The notes: generated by a model not told the origin, from the letters alone. 64,000 nucleotides of DNA from Shewanella kaireitica (GCF_023284045.1 NZ_JAKIKQ010000003.1:476483-540482), one strand, 5' to 3'. Numbered from the stretch's first letter, positions 17,964-27,785 are shown. Numbers and translations are program-made.

Positions 17964-18293
17964 ATGAAATCCGATCCGAACGTCTCATTAGTCTACAGCA
18001 CCGATATTGGCAGAATCACCGAAGAAAAAGCGACTCAAAGTGCGCCTACTGGTGACGGCATTGTCAGAATACATAAAGACAGCAAAGGCCGAAAAGGAAA
18101 AGGTGTGTCGGTAATTAAAGGGCTAGGCCTCGCAGAAAAAGAGCTTAAAGCCCTTGCACAAAAATTAAAGAAGCAGTGCGGCTGTGGCGGTACTGTCAAA
18201 GATTTCTGTGTTGAAGTGCAAACAGATAATAGAGAGCAACTTAAAACGTTACTCGAAAAGTTAGGTTACACAGTAAAGCTTGCTGGCGGCTAA
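17964..18293 (+). CDS. yciH: YciH, SUI1/eIF1-family translation factor
   Basis: The 109-residue protein carries an SUI1 domain in its C-terminal two-thirds. Marks are KGRKGKGVSVIKGL, then LKKQCGCGGTVKDFCVEVQ and DNREQLKTLLEKLGY. In E. coli YciH behaves like a partial eIF1 homologue affecting initiation fidelity, and its role in cells is minor. The gene is followed after 16 bases by yqgE, so it heads a likely yciH-yqgE-ruvX operon. Confidence 0.9.
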   Translation: MKSDPNVSLVYSTDIGRITEEKATQSAPTGDGIVRIHKDSKGRKGKGVSVIKGLGLAEKELKALAQKLKKQCGCGGTVKDFCVEVQTDNREQLKTLLEKLGYTVKLAGG

Positions 18294-18309
18294 CCACTAA
18301 GGACGTTTT

Positions 18310-18870
18310 ATGGATAGCTTGGAAAATCAATTTCTTATCGCAATGCCCTCTTTAAATGATACTTTTTTCGAACGCTCATTGATCTATATCTGTGAACATG
18401 ATGAAAAAGGCGCTATGGGGATTATGATTAACCGCCCTAGCGGCATCATCGTCGATGAACTGTTACAACAGATGGAACTCGCGGAAGAACCTCAACCTGT
18501 AACCTCACTCGGTAGAGAAGTACTTGTAGGTGGCCCTGTTAATCCTGAGCGCGGCTTTGTGCTGCATACCAACCAAGATTGCTGGAGCAATAGCGATCCC
18601 ATTACCGACTCGCTGATGCTAACCACTTCCCAAGATATTCTTAGTTGTTTAGGATCAGATAAAGCGCCCGATAAATTTCTTATCGCGCTAGGATATGCCG
18701 GCTGGACAAGAGGTCAACTAGAGCAAGAGATAGCGGATAACTCTTGGTTATCAGTTCCCGCAACAGCAGAGCTTCTATTTGATATTGAACATGAGGAGCG
18801 TTGGCAACTAGCAGCAGAGTCACTCGGCTTCGATATCTGGCAACTGTCCAACCTTGCTGGACATGCATAG
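18310..18870 (+). CDS. yqgE: YqgE/AlgH family protein
   Basis: The 186-residue protein matches the UPF0301 (YqgE/AlgH) family: [40 protein letters not shown], and [15 protein letters not shown] with NSWL. In Pseudomonas the homologue AlgH affects alginate genes. In most bacteria the function is unclear. It is commonly coded next to ruvX, as here, with a 20-base gap. Confidence 0.95.
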   Translation: MDSLENQFLIAMPSLNDTFFERSLIYICEHDEKGAMGIMINRPSGIIVDELLQQMELAEEPQPVTSLGREVLVGGPVNPERGFVLHTNQDCWSNSDPITDSLMLTTSQDILSCLGSDKAPDKFLIALGYAGWTRGQLEQEIADNSWLSVPATAELLFDIEHEERWQLAAESLGFDIWQLSNLAGHA

Positions 18871-18890
18871 TAAGGAATCGGGAATAACAA

Positions 18891-19313
18891 ATGAGTTCAC
18901 AAACTGTATTAGGTTTTGATTACGGTACAAAAAGTATTGGTATTGCAATTGGCCAACAACTAACAGCAAGCGCACGGCCGTTAATGTCTATTAAAGCGGT
19001 TGATGGCATTCCTAAGTGGGAAGAGATTGAAGCAATTATCACGGAATGGAAACCCGACTTAATTGTGGTGGGGTTACCTCTCAATATGGATGGCACTGAA
19101 CAAGAGATAACGCTGAGGGCCAAAAAATTTGGTAACAGGCTAAATGGCCGTTTCGGTGTCAAAGTGGTTACTCAAGATGAGCGCTTAACAACAGCTGATG
19201 CTAAAGCACGACTTTTTGAGATGGGTGGCTATAAAGCGCTAACCAAAGGCCAAGTCGATGCCATGTCTGCAGTATTGATTATTGAAAGCTACTTTGAAAA
19301 CCAATATGGATAA
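18891..19313 (+). CDS. ruvX: YqgF/RuvX, Holliday-junction resolvase-like and pre-16S rRNA nuclease
   Basis: The 140-residue protein has the RNase-H-like fold motifs [12 protein letters not shown] (with catalytic Asp) near the N-terminus, [13 protein letters not shown] in the middle, and [14 protein letters not shown] near the end. In E. coli YqgF processes the 5' end of 16S rRNA. It is the last gene of the yciH-yqgE-ruvX cluster and is followed by a strong terminator. Confidence 0.95.
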   Translation: MSSQTVLGFDYGTKSIGIAIGQQLTASARPLMSIKAVDGIPKWEEIEAIITEWKPDLIVVGLPLNMDGTEQEITLRAKKFGNRLNGRFGVKVVTQDERLTTADAKARLFEMGGYKALTKGQVDAMSAVLIIESYFENQYG

Positions 19314-19332
19314 GCTCTATAACCTACAAACA

Positions 19333-19358
19333 AAAAAGCAGCTTACAAGCTGCTTTTT
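19333..19358 (+). terminator. Intrinsic terminator after ruvX
   Basis: AAAAAGCAGCTT (19333-19344) pairs with AAGCTGCTTTTT (19347-19358). It forms a bidirectional terminator shared with the convergent small gene. Confidence 0.9.
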
Positions 19359-19391
19359 CGCTTAAGAAACATTAAAAATAAAAGGTTGAGA

Positions 19392-19610
19392 TTAATCTTT
19401 AGAATCTGCTTCTTCTTTCTCTTGCTTTTCTTCCTCAAGCTGTTTAATCAACAGCTCTAATCGCAGCTTTTCTAACTCCTCACTGCTAGCGACTTTAGCC
19501 TCCCACTCAGGTTCCCCTTCCAACGCCTTTGCCCCCGAATAGGCACTATAAGACAACGCTGATAAAGCAGACACGCAAAGTATAAAACCAGCTGACGTGA
19601 TATTTTTCAT
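19392..19610 (-). CDS. Small exported or membrane-anchored hypothetical protein
   Basis: This 72-residue protein has an N-terminal hydrophobic segment (about 5-27) that is a signal peptide or anchor. The rest is charged, with a coiled-coil-like run of Glu, Lys and Leu (about 42-70). It has an excellent AAGGAAG ribosome-binding site. No family is recognised and no function is proposed. Confidence 0.6.
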   Translation of the reverse strand: MKNITSAGFILCVSALSALSYSAYSGAKALEGEPEWEAKVASSEELEKLRLELLIKQLEEEKQEKEEADSKD

Positions 19611-19766
19611 TATTACTTCCTTGTAGTTTAGGTTTAGAGTGACATCCTGCTACTCTTTAATTTGATTACTTATTAAACATATCAGCCACTTTCAAAATTT
19701 CCACCTTGATAAGGCTATAAATTTTTTAGTGCTCTATACTTTTCCTTAATTTTAGAAATAAAAAAA

Positions 19767-19790
19767 CCGAGGTAACTAATCACCTCGGCT
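19767..19790 (-). terminator. Intrinsic terminator after the S9 peptidase gene
   Basis: On the minus strand CCGAGGT pairs with ACCTCGG (19767-19773 with 19782-19788) and is followed by a long T run. Confidence 0.85.
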
Positions 19791-19807
19791 GTTTTCAACG
19801 CTTATCG

Positions 19808-22615
19808 TTAATCTGCTTTTTTATACTCAGTGTAAGCTTCACCCTCTTTAAGCCACTGAGGTGCTGGTTTTCCTTTTAAGTAGTGATCAAAATATTCCAT
19901 CATTCGAATACTGTAATCTAGCTTATTAGGATACTTTTTAAGGTGATGAGGTTCATCTTGATACTGCAGGAATACCACATCTTTACCAGCGCGACGCATC
20001 GCTAAATACAGCTCAACACCTTGCTCCCAGGGCACGGCATCATCTTTATCACCAAACATAATCATCATCGGCGTGTTAATTCGTTCAACATAAAATACTG
20101 GCGAATTCTCGATGTACTTTTGCGGTGATTTGAATAGGCTTTCACCTATACGGCTTTGACCGGTTTCATACTGAAACTGCCTTGCTAAACCACTACCGTG
20201 ACGTATGCCACTGTATGCACTGGTCATATTAGATACAGGGGCACCTGAGACTGCAGCCCTAAATATATTGGTTTTAGTCACCGCAAAAGCAGTTTGGTAG
20301 CCCGCCCAAGAATGCCCTTGGATCCCAACGCCTTGTGGGTCGGCAATACCGATATCAATCAGGTGTTGCACCCCAGAAGTTAACGCTTGTACAGAGCTAT
20401 CTCCAGGGTAACCGACTTCAAAGCGGATATCAGGTAGAAAGACCGCATAACCATTATCAGCGAACCAAGCAAAGTTCGGTCGATGATTAAGTTTCATTTG
20501 CGGGAACGAATGTAATCTGTCACTCATAAAGCGATAGTAATAAACGAGTACCGGGTAACGCTGACCTTCAACGTAGTTAGTCGGCTTAATCAGCACACCA
20601 TCAAGCGGCTTACCATCGCCATTGGTCCATTGTACTAACTCAGACTTCCCCCAGTTAAATGCCCGTCTTTGTTTATCAAAATCTGTCTGACGGGTTGCGT
20701 TCTGTGGTGATAAATAGTCAGCGGTATAAAGATCAGGGAAGAGATCATATTGTTCTTTCGAGAACACCACGGTTTCCGCATCTTTACTGCGAGCTAGAAG
20801 CTTCAACTTGTAGTCACCGCCTACAAGTTTAGTCACGCCTGCAGTGCCTATTTGCGCTTGATAAAAACCATCACCTTTGGTGATATCACTATAACCCTGT
20901 AAAAGCACCTGTTGGTTATTGCTCAATACACTCGGACTGTCTTTATCCTCAACCAATCCAGTCACACGATATTGCACTCTCTCTTTACGTCCCTTGCCTG
21001 CCGTCAGGTTAAAGGCCTCATGGGAAAGAGTATTTAACTGCCAGATGTCAAACTTGTCGTAAATAAGCAGCCCTGAGTCATCAGCGAGCCACGGACCGAA
21101 ACCATACCCAGGCGCATTCGATGGATAATCATGGTCTTCATCGGCAAAGGATACCCCTAAGCTCTTAGTAACATTAATTTTCCTATCATTAGCAATTTCG
21201 TATAGGAAAGCATTTCCTTGCAGGTAATAAGCAACAAACTTTTCATTGGGTGATAGAACAGGCTCTGACCCACTGCTCTGTTGACTCAACACTGGAATTT
21301 TACGACCAGTATTGATATCGACTAAATAAAAATCTCGATAAAAGCCAGCCCAAGTGATCATCTTTCTATAGGGTAAATCGGAACTTGCCAGTGCATAACG
21401 CTGCTGTTGTTGAATCTCTACATCAGGAACTTGCAAATCTGCAAGTTGCACCAGATTATTACCAGTAACATGCAGCACTGCTAGATAAGTACGCTTAAGC
21501 TCTTTTTTATACTGTTTTACTTCATGAGGCTTTATACGAGGATCTTCACCATGCCAAACACGCAGCGCTCGCTGACCAGTAATGACACCTTGATCATAAA
21601 GGTCTGCTTCTTTTTCAACTTTTGCTAACTCGATTTGTTGGCTGACCTGTGGCACACGTCCGAAAAACAGGCGTTGACTGTCATCTGAGAAGCGTAAAGA
21701 AGCGTAACGATTTAAAGTCCAATCTTTTGATGTCGGTGTAGTAGTAACACTCCCAGACTCAATATTGAACAAAGATAATGAATATTCACGCCCGAATGGC
21801 GCTTGTTTAGCATCACCGAAAGTAAAACCTAAGTACTTACCGTCGTCACTCAAGGCCAATGATCCAAGCTGTTGCTGTTTTAAGCTATGGACTATTTTGG
21901 CGCTATTGTTAGCCAAACTGACTAACCTTAGTTCGTGTTTGTCAGCCTCGACATTATTTATTGCAAGCGCAAAGTGCTTACCTGCCTTGTCAAAATTAAA
22001 TGCGGTCACATCTTTAAAAGTAATCGATTTCAGCTCATCAAGTGCAACAAGCTCAACGGTTGAGCCTTTGTCGTAATCATCAACTTTAATGTCTTTTTTA
22101 CTTGTTTCATCGCTGTCTTTAGCTTTAGTCTCTTTTTTCTTGTCTTCGGCTTCATACCAAATGGCAATATGTGAGCCGGTTTCGTTAAATTCAAACGACT
22201 TAACCCGCTCATAACGCAGCTCTTTGCCCGTATTAGTATCGACTAACACCATACCTGACTTTAGTTGCTTCTTTTCTTTCTTCGATGCCATCTCAGTTGT
22301 CAGCAAAGGTTGTTTGTCAACAAAGGCAACATAACGACCGTCATGGCTTACCTTTGGCTTACTCCCCCCTTTTACACTAAACTCTTTTTTCATGGTCAGG
22401 TTTTTGACTAAACCGCGGCTATCGCCTCTGTCTGGTGAAACCTCAACCGCCAGAGTTGTGCCTGTATCCGAGATCACAGGTTTACTGAGTGATTCGAATC
22501 GCATGATGTCGTCAGGAGTGATTGAATGGGTCGCGGCATAGAGGCTTGCTGGTAATAGACTCGCCGAAAATAACAGCAGAGATTTCATAGGTAATGACTT
22601 CAAGGTCTTCCTCAT
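19808..22615 (-). CDS. S9 family prolyl oligopeptidase, exported
   Basis: The 935-residue protein has a signal peptide, a beta-propeller-like region (about 30-640) and an alpha/beta-hydrolase domain (about 680-930). The catalytic serine lies in GHSWAGYQ, the Asp in FGDKDDAVPW, and the His in DEPHHLKKYP. These peptidases (prolyl oligopeptidase / DPP-IV type) cleave short peptides after proline or alanine, here probably in the periplasm. The start at ATG 22615 is kept. An in-frame ATG nine codons later (22588) begins MKSLLLFSASLLPA and gives a cleaner signal peptide, so the true start is uncertain. A CRP-like site lies 99 bases upstream. Confidence 0.9.
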   Translation of the reverse strand: MRKTLKSLPMKSLLLFSASLLPASLYAATHSITPDDIMRFESLSKPVISDTGTTLAVEVSPDRGDSRGLVKNLTMKKEFSVKGGSKPKVSHDGRYVAFVDKQPLLTTEMASKKEKKQLKSGMVLVDTNTGKELRYERVKSFEFNETGSHIAIWYEAEDKKKETKAKDSDETSKKDIKVDDYDKGSTVELVALDELKSITFKDVTAFNFDKAGKHFALAINNVEADKHELRLVSLANNSAKIVHSLKQQQLGSLALSDDGKYLGFTFGDAKQAPFGREYSLSLFNIESGSVTTTPTSKDWTLNRYASLRFSDDSQRLFFGRVPQVSQQIELAKVEKEADLYDQGVITGQRALRVWHGEDPRIKPHEVKQYKKELKRTYLAVLHVTGNNLVQLADLQVPDVEIQQQQRYALASSDLPYRKMITWAGFYRDFYLVDINTGRKIPVLSQQSSGSEPVLSPNEKFVAYYLQGNAFLYEIANDRKINVTKSLGVSFADEDHDYPSNAPGYGFGPWLADDSGLLIYDKFDIWQLNTLSHEAFNLTAGKGRKERVQYRVTGLVEDKDSPSVLSNNQQVLLQGYSDITKGDGFYQAQIGTAGVTKLVGGDYKLKLLARSKDAETVVFSKEQYDLFPDLYTADYLSPQNATRQTDFDKQRRAFNWGKSELVQWTNGDGKPLDGVLIKPTNYVEGQRYPVLVYYYRFMSDRLHSFPQMKLNHRPNFAWFADNGYAVFLPDIRFEVGYPGDSSVQALTSGVQHLIDIGIADPQGVGIQGHSWAGYQTAFAVTKTNIFRAAVSGAPVSNMTSAYSGIRHGSGLARQFQYETGQSRIGESLFKSPQKYIENSPVFYVERINTPMMIMFGDKDDAVPWEQGVELYLAMRRAGKDVVFLQYQDEPHHLKKYPNKLDYSIRMMEYFDHYLKGKPAPQWLKEGEAYTEYKKAD

Positions 22616-23003
22616 TTTTATATAGTTATTAGACTAAAGTAGACTTTTTTAACCTTTAACGATCAATCATCGTCATTAGCGGTGATTTATGCAAGTTACC
22701 CTACAGAAAAAAACGTGAGATTGCTCACCTTTTCCTGTGAAAAGTGTTTAAAAGTGTTTAAAATACGTCGCACAAAACGAAAATAATACTAAGGGATGTT
22801 GCTACTCCTTTAATGGAAGCTGTTGCCCTTGAATAAATGCTGATATGACTCAGATGTTTACACGTCAGGCATGACCTAAAACAAAGATGAAGCCAGTATT
22901 TCTTCAAGTGCAGCATGATTGGCAACAGACCTTTAATCACTTGCTATGTCCTTAAGACATGGTTAGACAATTGCAGTAACGCCTCAGCGCGGTAGGATTA
23001 TCC
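22616..23003. other. Intergenic region between the S9 peptidase and icd genes
   Basis: This 388-base divergent gap contains a CRP-like palindrome (22714-22729) and a perfect tandem repeat of AAAGTGTTTA (22741-22750 and 22751-22760). No RNA gene or long frame is convincing. Confidence 0.4.
22714..22729. promoter_or_regulatory. CRP-like site between the S9 peptidase and icd
   Basis: CGTGAGATTGCTCACC matches GTGA-N6-TCAC symmetrically. It lies about 100 bases upstream of the peptidase start. CRP binding is inferred from sequence alone. Confidence 0.4.
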
Positions 23004-24014
23004 ATGACAAAAAGAACTATAACCGTCATCCCAGGTGATGGGATTGGCCCAAGCATTATCGATTCAGCACTAAAAATTCTCGATAAAGCGGGTTGTAATT
23101 TTGACTATGAATTTGCGGACGCAGGTCTTGTTGCTCTCGAAAAGCACGGTGAACTAGTACCTCAACGCACGCTCGATTTAATCGAAAAAAATCGTATTAC
23201 GCTTAAAGGCCCATTAACGACTCCAGTCGGTGAAGGTTTTACCTCTATCAACGTGAGCCTACGCAAGCAATTTAGCCTTTACGCTAACGTTCGCCCAGTA
23301 TTGTCTTTTAAGGGTACTCAAGCACGTTACGACAATATCGATATCATCACCGTTCGTGAAAATACCGAAGGCATGTATTCAGGCCTAGGGCAAACCGTTT
23401 CAGATGATGGTGCAACCGCGGAAGCGACCAGTATTATTACTCGCCAAGGTGCAGAGCAAATTACGACTTTTGCCTACGAGCTAGCCCGTAAAGAGGGTCG
23501 TAAAAAGGTTACTATCGTTCATAAAGCTAACATCATGAAGTCAACTTCAGGTCTGTTTTTAAAAGTCGCGCGCGAAGTGAGCTTGCGCTACCCAGACATC
23601 GAAACTGAAGAGATGATTGTTGATGCAACATGTATGAAGTTAGTCATGAGTCCTGAAATCTTTGACGTGATTGTTACCACCAACTTATTTGGTGATATCT
23701 TGTCAGATCTTTGTGCAGGTCTTGTAGGTGGTCTTGGTATGGCACCAGGTGCAAACATTGGTAGCGATGCTGCAATTTTTGAAGCAGTACATGGCAGTGC
23801 ACCAGATATTGCAGGAAAGAATCTTGCGAACCCGACATCAGTAGTTCTAGCATCAATTCAAATGCTTGAATACCTAGGCATGAGCGACAAAGCTGAGCTT
23901 ATTCGCAATGCAATTACTGCAGTGATTGAAGAAGGTGACCGTACAACTCGCGATCTGGGTGGTACTCATGGTACAACTGATTTCACACAAGCCGTTATTG
24001 AGCGTCTTTCGTAG
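23004..24014 (+). CDS. NAD-type isocitrate dehydrogenase (LeuB/IDH family)
   Basis: The enzyme decarboxylates isocitrate to 2-oxoglutarate in the TCA cycle. The 336-residue protein belongs to the isocitrate/isopropylmalate dehydrogenase family. It has ITVIPGDGIGPSI at the start, TVRENTEGMYSG, the substrate-binding KANIMKSTSG, VDATCMKLV, NLFGDILSDL and EAVHGSAPDIAGKN. The TENTEG-type helix and short length resemble the NAD-dependent bacterial IDH, not the longer NADP enzyme of E. coli. Cofactor choice is inferred from family grouping. A strong terminator follows. Confidence 0.85.
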   Translation: MTKRTITVIPGDGIGPSIIDSALKILDKAGCNFDYEFADAGLVALEKHGELVPQRTLDLIEKNRITLKGPLTTPVGEGFTSINVSLRKQFSLYANVRPVLSFKGTQARYDNIDIITVRENTEGMYSGLGQTVSDDGATAEATSIITRQGAEQITTFAYELARKEGRKKVTIVHKANIMKSTSGLFLKVAREVSLRYPDIETEEMIVDATCMKLVMSPEIFDVIVTTNLFGDILSDLCAGLVGGLGMAPGANIGSDAAIFEAVHGSAPDIAGKNLANPTSVVLASIQMLEYLGMSDKAELIRNAITAVIEEGDRTTRDLGGTHGTTDFTQAVIERLS

Positions 24015-24040
24015 ATAGAAGTTCTTGCGCTATGCACACT

Positions 24041-24076
24041 AAAAAGGCCCCAAGTGTTTAACACTTAGGGCCTTTT
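24041..24076. terminator. Bidirectional terminator between icd and rlmM
   Basis: AAAAAGGCCC with AAGTGT pairs with ACACTT and GGGCCTTTT across a short loop. It lies between two convergent genes. Confidence 0.9.
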
Positions 24077-24089
24077 GATTAAGCGAATT

Positions 24090-25175
24090 TTATGAAGAAG
24101 GCTGCGCTGGCTTTAAACATAAATGCACTGTGACTTCGTCACGGTCATGATAAAGATGTTTAGCCGCCATGCTAAAGTCTTTAATGCCATTCTCTTTCAA
24201 GATTTCAGCCATAGTGTCCAGTATGGTAGTCACTTCTTTATAGCGTGCCTTCATTGGCAACTTCAAGTTGAATATCGCTTCCTTGAACCAACCATTAATC
24301 GCCCAAGCTTCAACAAGTTCGGCCACTCGAGCTGGTTTTTCAATCATGTCACAAACCAACCAAGTGATATTTTTTCTTGGTGGTTCAAAACGGAAACCGT
24401 CAGCTTGATAATGTTTTACCTGACCCGTTTCCATTAACTTTTCATCCATAGGCCCATTATCAACCGCAGCGACAAACATACCACGCCTTACCAACTGATA
24501 AGTCCAACCGCCTGGACAAGCACCGAGATCAACCGCTCTCATACCACTGCTAAGACGGGTCTCTTGCTCATCTTTAGGGATAAAGTGAATAAAGGCTTCA
24601 TCCAATTTTAAAGTAGAACGACTTGGTGCATCAGCTGCGACTCTAAGACGCGGGATCCCCATAAAGTATGGAGAACTGTTATTGCTTAATGAGAAGCCAA
24701 CATAAGCTTGACCAGGAGCAACAAAACAGACATGAATAATCGGGCGTTTAGGGTTTTCTTTCTCTAACAAGTTACCCGACTTTCTTAACGCTTGTCTTAA
24801 CGGCACCGTAAACTTACGACAGAAATTAGACAGCTCTTTTGCTTCATTGGTATCAGGTGTTTCAACTCGTAACTCACCCGCTTTATGTATATCAGCCAAA
24901 GCTTCAACAATCGGTGTGATACGATCTTGTTCAGGTAATCCCTTTAATAGCGCTTTAGCGGCAAACATCTGTCTAGCAAAAATCAACGAATCAAGACTGA
25001 TGTTCTTTGCTAATATCTCAGCATCACCCGCTTGGAAACACTGAAATATCACATAAGCATCATTGGTGTTTGTTTTAACAAAACCACCAATATCGAGCTC
25101 AGCGGCACGCACTTGGATCTCTGCCGCGCAATCTTTCTCATAACCAGCACGGCAAAATAAAAATAGGTTTATCAT
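24090..25175 (-). CDS. rlmM: 23S rRNA 2'-O-methyltransferase RlmM
   Basis: RlmM methylates C2498 of 23S rRNA. The 361-residue protein has an N-terminal THUMP-like region (about 1-170) and a Rossmann methyltransferase domain with [19 protein letters not shown]. The catalytic residues of the KDKE set are suggested by a Lys after the PRLRV region, [18 protein letters not shown] and [10 protein letters not shown]. The length matches the E. coli enzyme (366). It has a good ribosome-binding site (TTCAGGAAATTC) and is transcribed alone. Confidence 0.95.
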   Translation of the reverse strand: MINLFLFCRAGYEKDCAAEIQVRAAELDIGGFVKTNTNDAYVIFQCFQAGDAEILAKNISLDSLIFARQMFAAKALLKGLPEQDRITPIVEALADIHKAGELRVETPDTNEAKELSNFCRKFTVPLRQALRKSGNLLEKENPKRPIIHVCFVAPGQAYVGFSLSNNSSPYFMGIPRLRVAADAPSRSTLKLDEAFIHFIPKDEQETRLSSGMRAVDLGACPGGWTYQLVRRGMFVAAVDNGPMDEKLMETGQVKHYQADGFRFEPPRKNITWLVCDMIEKPARVAELVEAWAINGWFKEAIFNLKLPMKARYKEVTTILDTMAEILKENGIKDFSMAAKHLYHDRDEVTVHLCLKPAQPSS

Positions 25176-25282
25176 TGAATTTCCTGAAGATAACGAATAA
25201 AAATAGCGGCCAACAAAACTGCTGCCCGCTATTTTACACTTTTACTGCCCAGTAGGGTACTGCCAGTATATTGCTGTACTGT

Positions 25283-25669
25283 TTAATCGAGCTCTTTAAC
25301 TCGGTTTCTCCACACTGCGACAGCAATAAACAACCAACCGAGAAGAAAACAAACACCACCCAGCGGTGTAACGGGACCCGTCCACTTAGTGCCGAGTAAA
25401 GCATATAAGTAGAGCGAACCTGAAAACAGGACAATCCCCAACATAAAGAGATAACCAGCCCAATCCAATAGGCGAGATTTAAGCCAATGGCCGGCGAACG
25501 CAACCACAATCAATGCAAAGGTATGATAAAACTGATACTCAACTCCAAGATTGAAGATTGCTATCATCTCGGCAGAGGCAACATTCTTAAGCCCGTGCGC
25601 GCCAAACGCCCCAAGGGCTACCGCCATAAAACCACTTAACGCTGCCAATAATAAAAAACCACTACGCAT
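25283..25669 (-). CDS. DUF423 family small membrane protein (YgdD-like)
   Basis: The 128-residue protein has four membrane helices and the family's signature GAFGAHGLKN (about 21-30). It also has the LGIVLFSGSLYLYALLG and TPLGGVCFLLGW segments. E. coli YgdD is an inner-membrane protein of unknown role. rlmM follows on the same strand after about 100 bases, a pairing seen in several gammaproteobacteria. The ribosome-binding site is a clear AGGAGG. Confidence 0.9.
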   Translation of the reverse strand: MRSGFLLLAALSGFMAVALGAFGAHGLKNVASAEMIAIFNLGVEYQFYHTFALIVVAFAGHWLKSRLLDWAGYLFMLGIVLFSGSLYLYALLGTKWTGPVTPLGGVCFLLGWLFIAVAVWRNRVKELD

Positions 25670-25751
25670 TTAGCCTCCTGAATCTCATCAACCTAATGCT
25701 GTGAGTTAGATTAAATTTACGCTAGATCGACACTACGACGTCAAAGCATTG

Positions 25752-26480
25752 TCAGCCTATAAACGTCTGGATCTGTGAAATAGCTTTCGCTAGATTAGCC
25801 TCAAACGTGGTACCTGACGACTTTCTTGGTTTAAAACTATGATCACCATCGGTTAACCAGTGCAATTGCACTTTATCCATTACCGGCCAAGTTTCAACTA
25901 AACCTTTATGGCCAAACTTATCGCGCTCGCCTTGAATGACCATAAGCGGTGCTTTGCACTTCTCGATAGGCTCAAGCCGAGGCTCACCGCCTTTTAAAGG
26001 AATAAATGGGTAACCTAAACAAACAACGCCATCAAGCATCAAACTTTCAGCCAAAATGGCAGACATACGCCCTCCCATCGACTTACCGACAAGAAATACT
26101 TTTTGTGGCTTAAAATGCTGCTTTAATATACTCAGCTGCAAGGCATAATCGGCAATCAACTTTGGCGCGCGATCTGGCGGACGTCGTTTACCGTCGATAG
26201 CATTGGCGCGCATATAAGGAAAATTGAAACGCACAACTTGCACATTTGCTTGAGCTAGGCCGCTAGCCAACAGCGCCATAAACTCATGCTGCATATTTGC
26301 ACCTGCACCATGAGCCAGAATAATGAGCGTATCGCAGTTTTGCTGATCATTAGCAGCAGGAGGCGTTAAAAGGTATTCGCCAGCATCATAGGCCAGCTCG
26401 TCTGCACTTAGCTGTTCTACCGCAGTTGAAATCGCCCCCTCTAAGTATGCTTGCTTTAATTTATCCGGTAAGGAGCTCAC
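25752..26480 (-). CDS. Alpha/beta-hydrolase (KANL3/Tex30 type)
   Basis: The 242-residue protein has the hydrolase nucleophile elbow GKSMGGRM (Ser in G-x-S-x-G) and an oxyanion region IILAHGAGANM. The catalytic Asp is in GERDKFG and the His in DGDHSFKPRK. The start is a GTG at 26480, preceded by GAGGAG nine bases upstream. It lies inside the end of gcvA, giving a 20-base overlap and likely coupling. The substrate is unknown. A longer frame back to 26549 lacks a ribosome-binding site and gives an atypical N-terminus. Confidence 0.8.
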   Translation of the reverse strand: MSSLPDKLKQAYLEGAISTAVEQLSADELAYDAGEYLLTPPAANDQQNCDTLIILAHGAGANMQHEFMALLASGLAQANVQVVRFNFPYMRANAIDGKRRPPDRAPKLIADYALQLSILKQHFKPQKVFLVGKSMGGRMSAILAESLMLDGVVCLGYPFIPLKGGEPRLEPIEKCKAPLMVIQGERDKFGHKGLVETWPVMDKVQLHWLTDGDHSFKPRKSSGTTFEANLAKAISQIQTFIG

Positions 26481-27372
26481 TGCGAGTCTCCTCTTCAAAC
26501 ATATCAAGCATCCACTCTCTAAAAGCCGCAACCTTACCAATGTCAGCATGGTTTTGCTGACAAACTAAATAATATGCATTTTTACTGACTAGAACCTCAG
26601 GAAATGGGCATACCAAACGACCAGCTTTAATATCAGGTCTAGCGAGTACACTGTAGCCTAGCGCTACACCTTGCCCATGAGCAGCAGCTTGTAGCACCAA
26701 GGAGGAGTGACTAAATATGGGACCTTGGTTCACATTAATATCCATAATCCCACATTGTCTAAACCAAGCTTGCCAATCTTGACGGCTAGAATCATGTAAC
26801 AGAGTGTGATTTTTTAGATCACTTGGTTTCTCTAATGGCTTAGGACCACTTAACAACATCGGTGAACAAACTGGAATAAGCACTTCATTACGCAGTTTAT
26901 CGGCTCGCATTCCACTCCAATTTCCAAGGCCATAATAGATGGCAACATCGACGTCATCGGTCAACGAACCATCCTCATCATCGACGGCTTTAATTCGTAC
27001 ATCAATATCTGGTTTTTTTTCACTAAACTTGGCAAGCCGAGGTACTAACCACTGAATAGCAAAACTCGGAGAAGTCGCTACAGTTAAGGAGCCTATAGCA
27101 CTTCTTGCGAGTAATCTATCAGTCGCGTCAGCGAGTTGTGTAAAGATATCTTTGATATCAAGAAAGTAACTTTGTCCCTCTTCTGTTAATAAAAGAGAGC
27201 GGTTTTTACGCCTGAATAACTTTAGCCCTAAATATTCTTCAAGCGCCTTAATTTGATGACTCACTGCCGCTTGAGTCACAAACAGTTCCTCCGCCGCCCG
27301 CGTAAAGCTCAAATGCCTTGCTGCAGCCTCAAATGCCTTCACCGCATTAAGGGGGGGTAGTCGTCTGGCCAT
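26461..27372 (-). CDS. gcvA: GcvA-type LysR transcriptional regulator
   Basis: The 303-residue protein has an N-terminal winged helix-turn-helix (about 7-65, with RHLSFTRAAEELFVTQAAVSHQIKALEEYLGLKLF) followed by a LysR substrate-binding domain. The sequence closely follows E. coli GcvA, which controls the glycine-cleavage operon. No gcv genes are nearby, so it acts at a distance or on the overlapping hydrolase gene. Name assigned on resemblance. Regulon inferred. Confidence 0.85.
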   Translation of the reverse strand: MARRLPPLNAVKAFEAAARHLSFTRAAEELFVTQAAVSHQIKALEEYLGLKLFRRKNRSLLLTEEGQSYFLDIKDIFTQLADATDRLLARSAIGSLTVATSPSFAIQWLVPRLAKFSEKKPDIDVRIKAVDDEDGSLTDDVDVAIYYGLGNWSGMRADKLRNEVLIPVCSPMLLSGPKPLEKPSDLKNHTLLHDSSRQDWQAWFRQCGIMDINVNQGPIFSHSSLVLQAAAHGQGVALGYSVLARPDIKAGRLVCPFPEVLVSKNAYYLVCQQNHADIGKVAAFREWMLDMFEEETRSELLTG

Positions 27373-27554
27373 AGTGATCGAGATCCCGTTTTTTAATTAG
27401 TTTTTCTAATGAGTATTGTTACATTTTATCGTTTGTAAAGGCCAGTGGTTTTGGTTAAATTTTGCGCCAACGAAATGATACTAGTTGGACAACCTCTACG
27501 ACGTAATTGGGGAGTGTCTAACAACCCCAAATTTAAGCCTGGAGGCTATTGAAC

Positions 27555-27785
27555 ATGTTAAACCTTAAAACTGTATTTGTTATCGCACTCCTATCAGCTT
27601 CTACCGCTGTTAGCGCAGATGAAATTGCTGTAGACACCACAGACCTTGAAGCGACATTAACTGCTAACTTAGCAGAAAGCATGGAGTTAATGCAGGTACA
27701 GTTAACCGAAGAGCTAAACACTATGCTTGTTGCTGAAGAGCTGCAAGAAGACAAAGCGACTAAAACAGTTCAGCTAGCTGACTAG
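27555..27785 (+). CDS. Small secreted acidic protein
   Basis: The 76-residue protein has a signal peptide (about 1-21, cleaved after VSA). The mature part is acidic and helical (ESMELMQVQLTEELNTMLVAEELQ). GGAGG lies nine bases upstream of the ATG, a strong translation signal. It is followed by a terminator, so the transcript is short. No family is recognised. It is probably an abundant small periplasmic protein, but the function is unknown. Confidence 0.65.
   Translation: MLNLKTVFVIALLSASTAVSADEIAVDTTDLEATLTANLAESMELMQVQLTEELNTMLVAEELQEDKATKTVQLAD

Noticed and set aside
22758..22940. Small minus-strand frame in the S9 peptidase/icd gap
   Set aside because: It has no ribosome-binding site and no recognisable pattern.
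25234..25509. Alternative frame within the DUF423 gene
   Set aside because: It is a shadow of the well-matched DUF423 protein.
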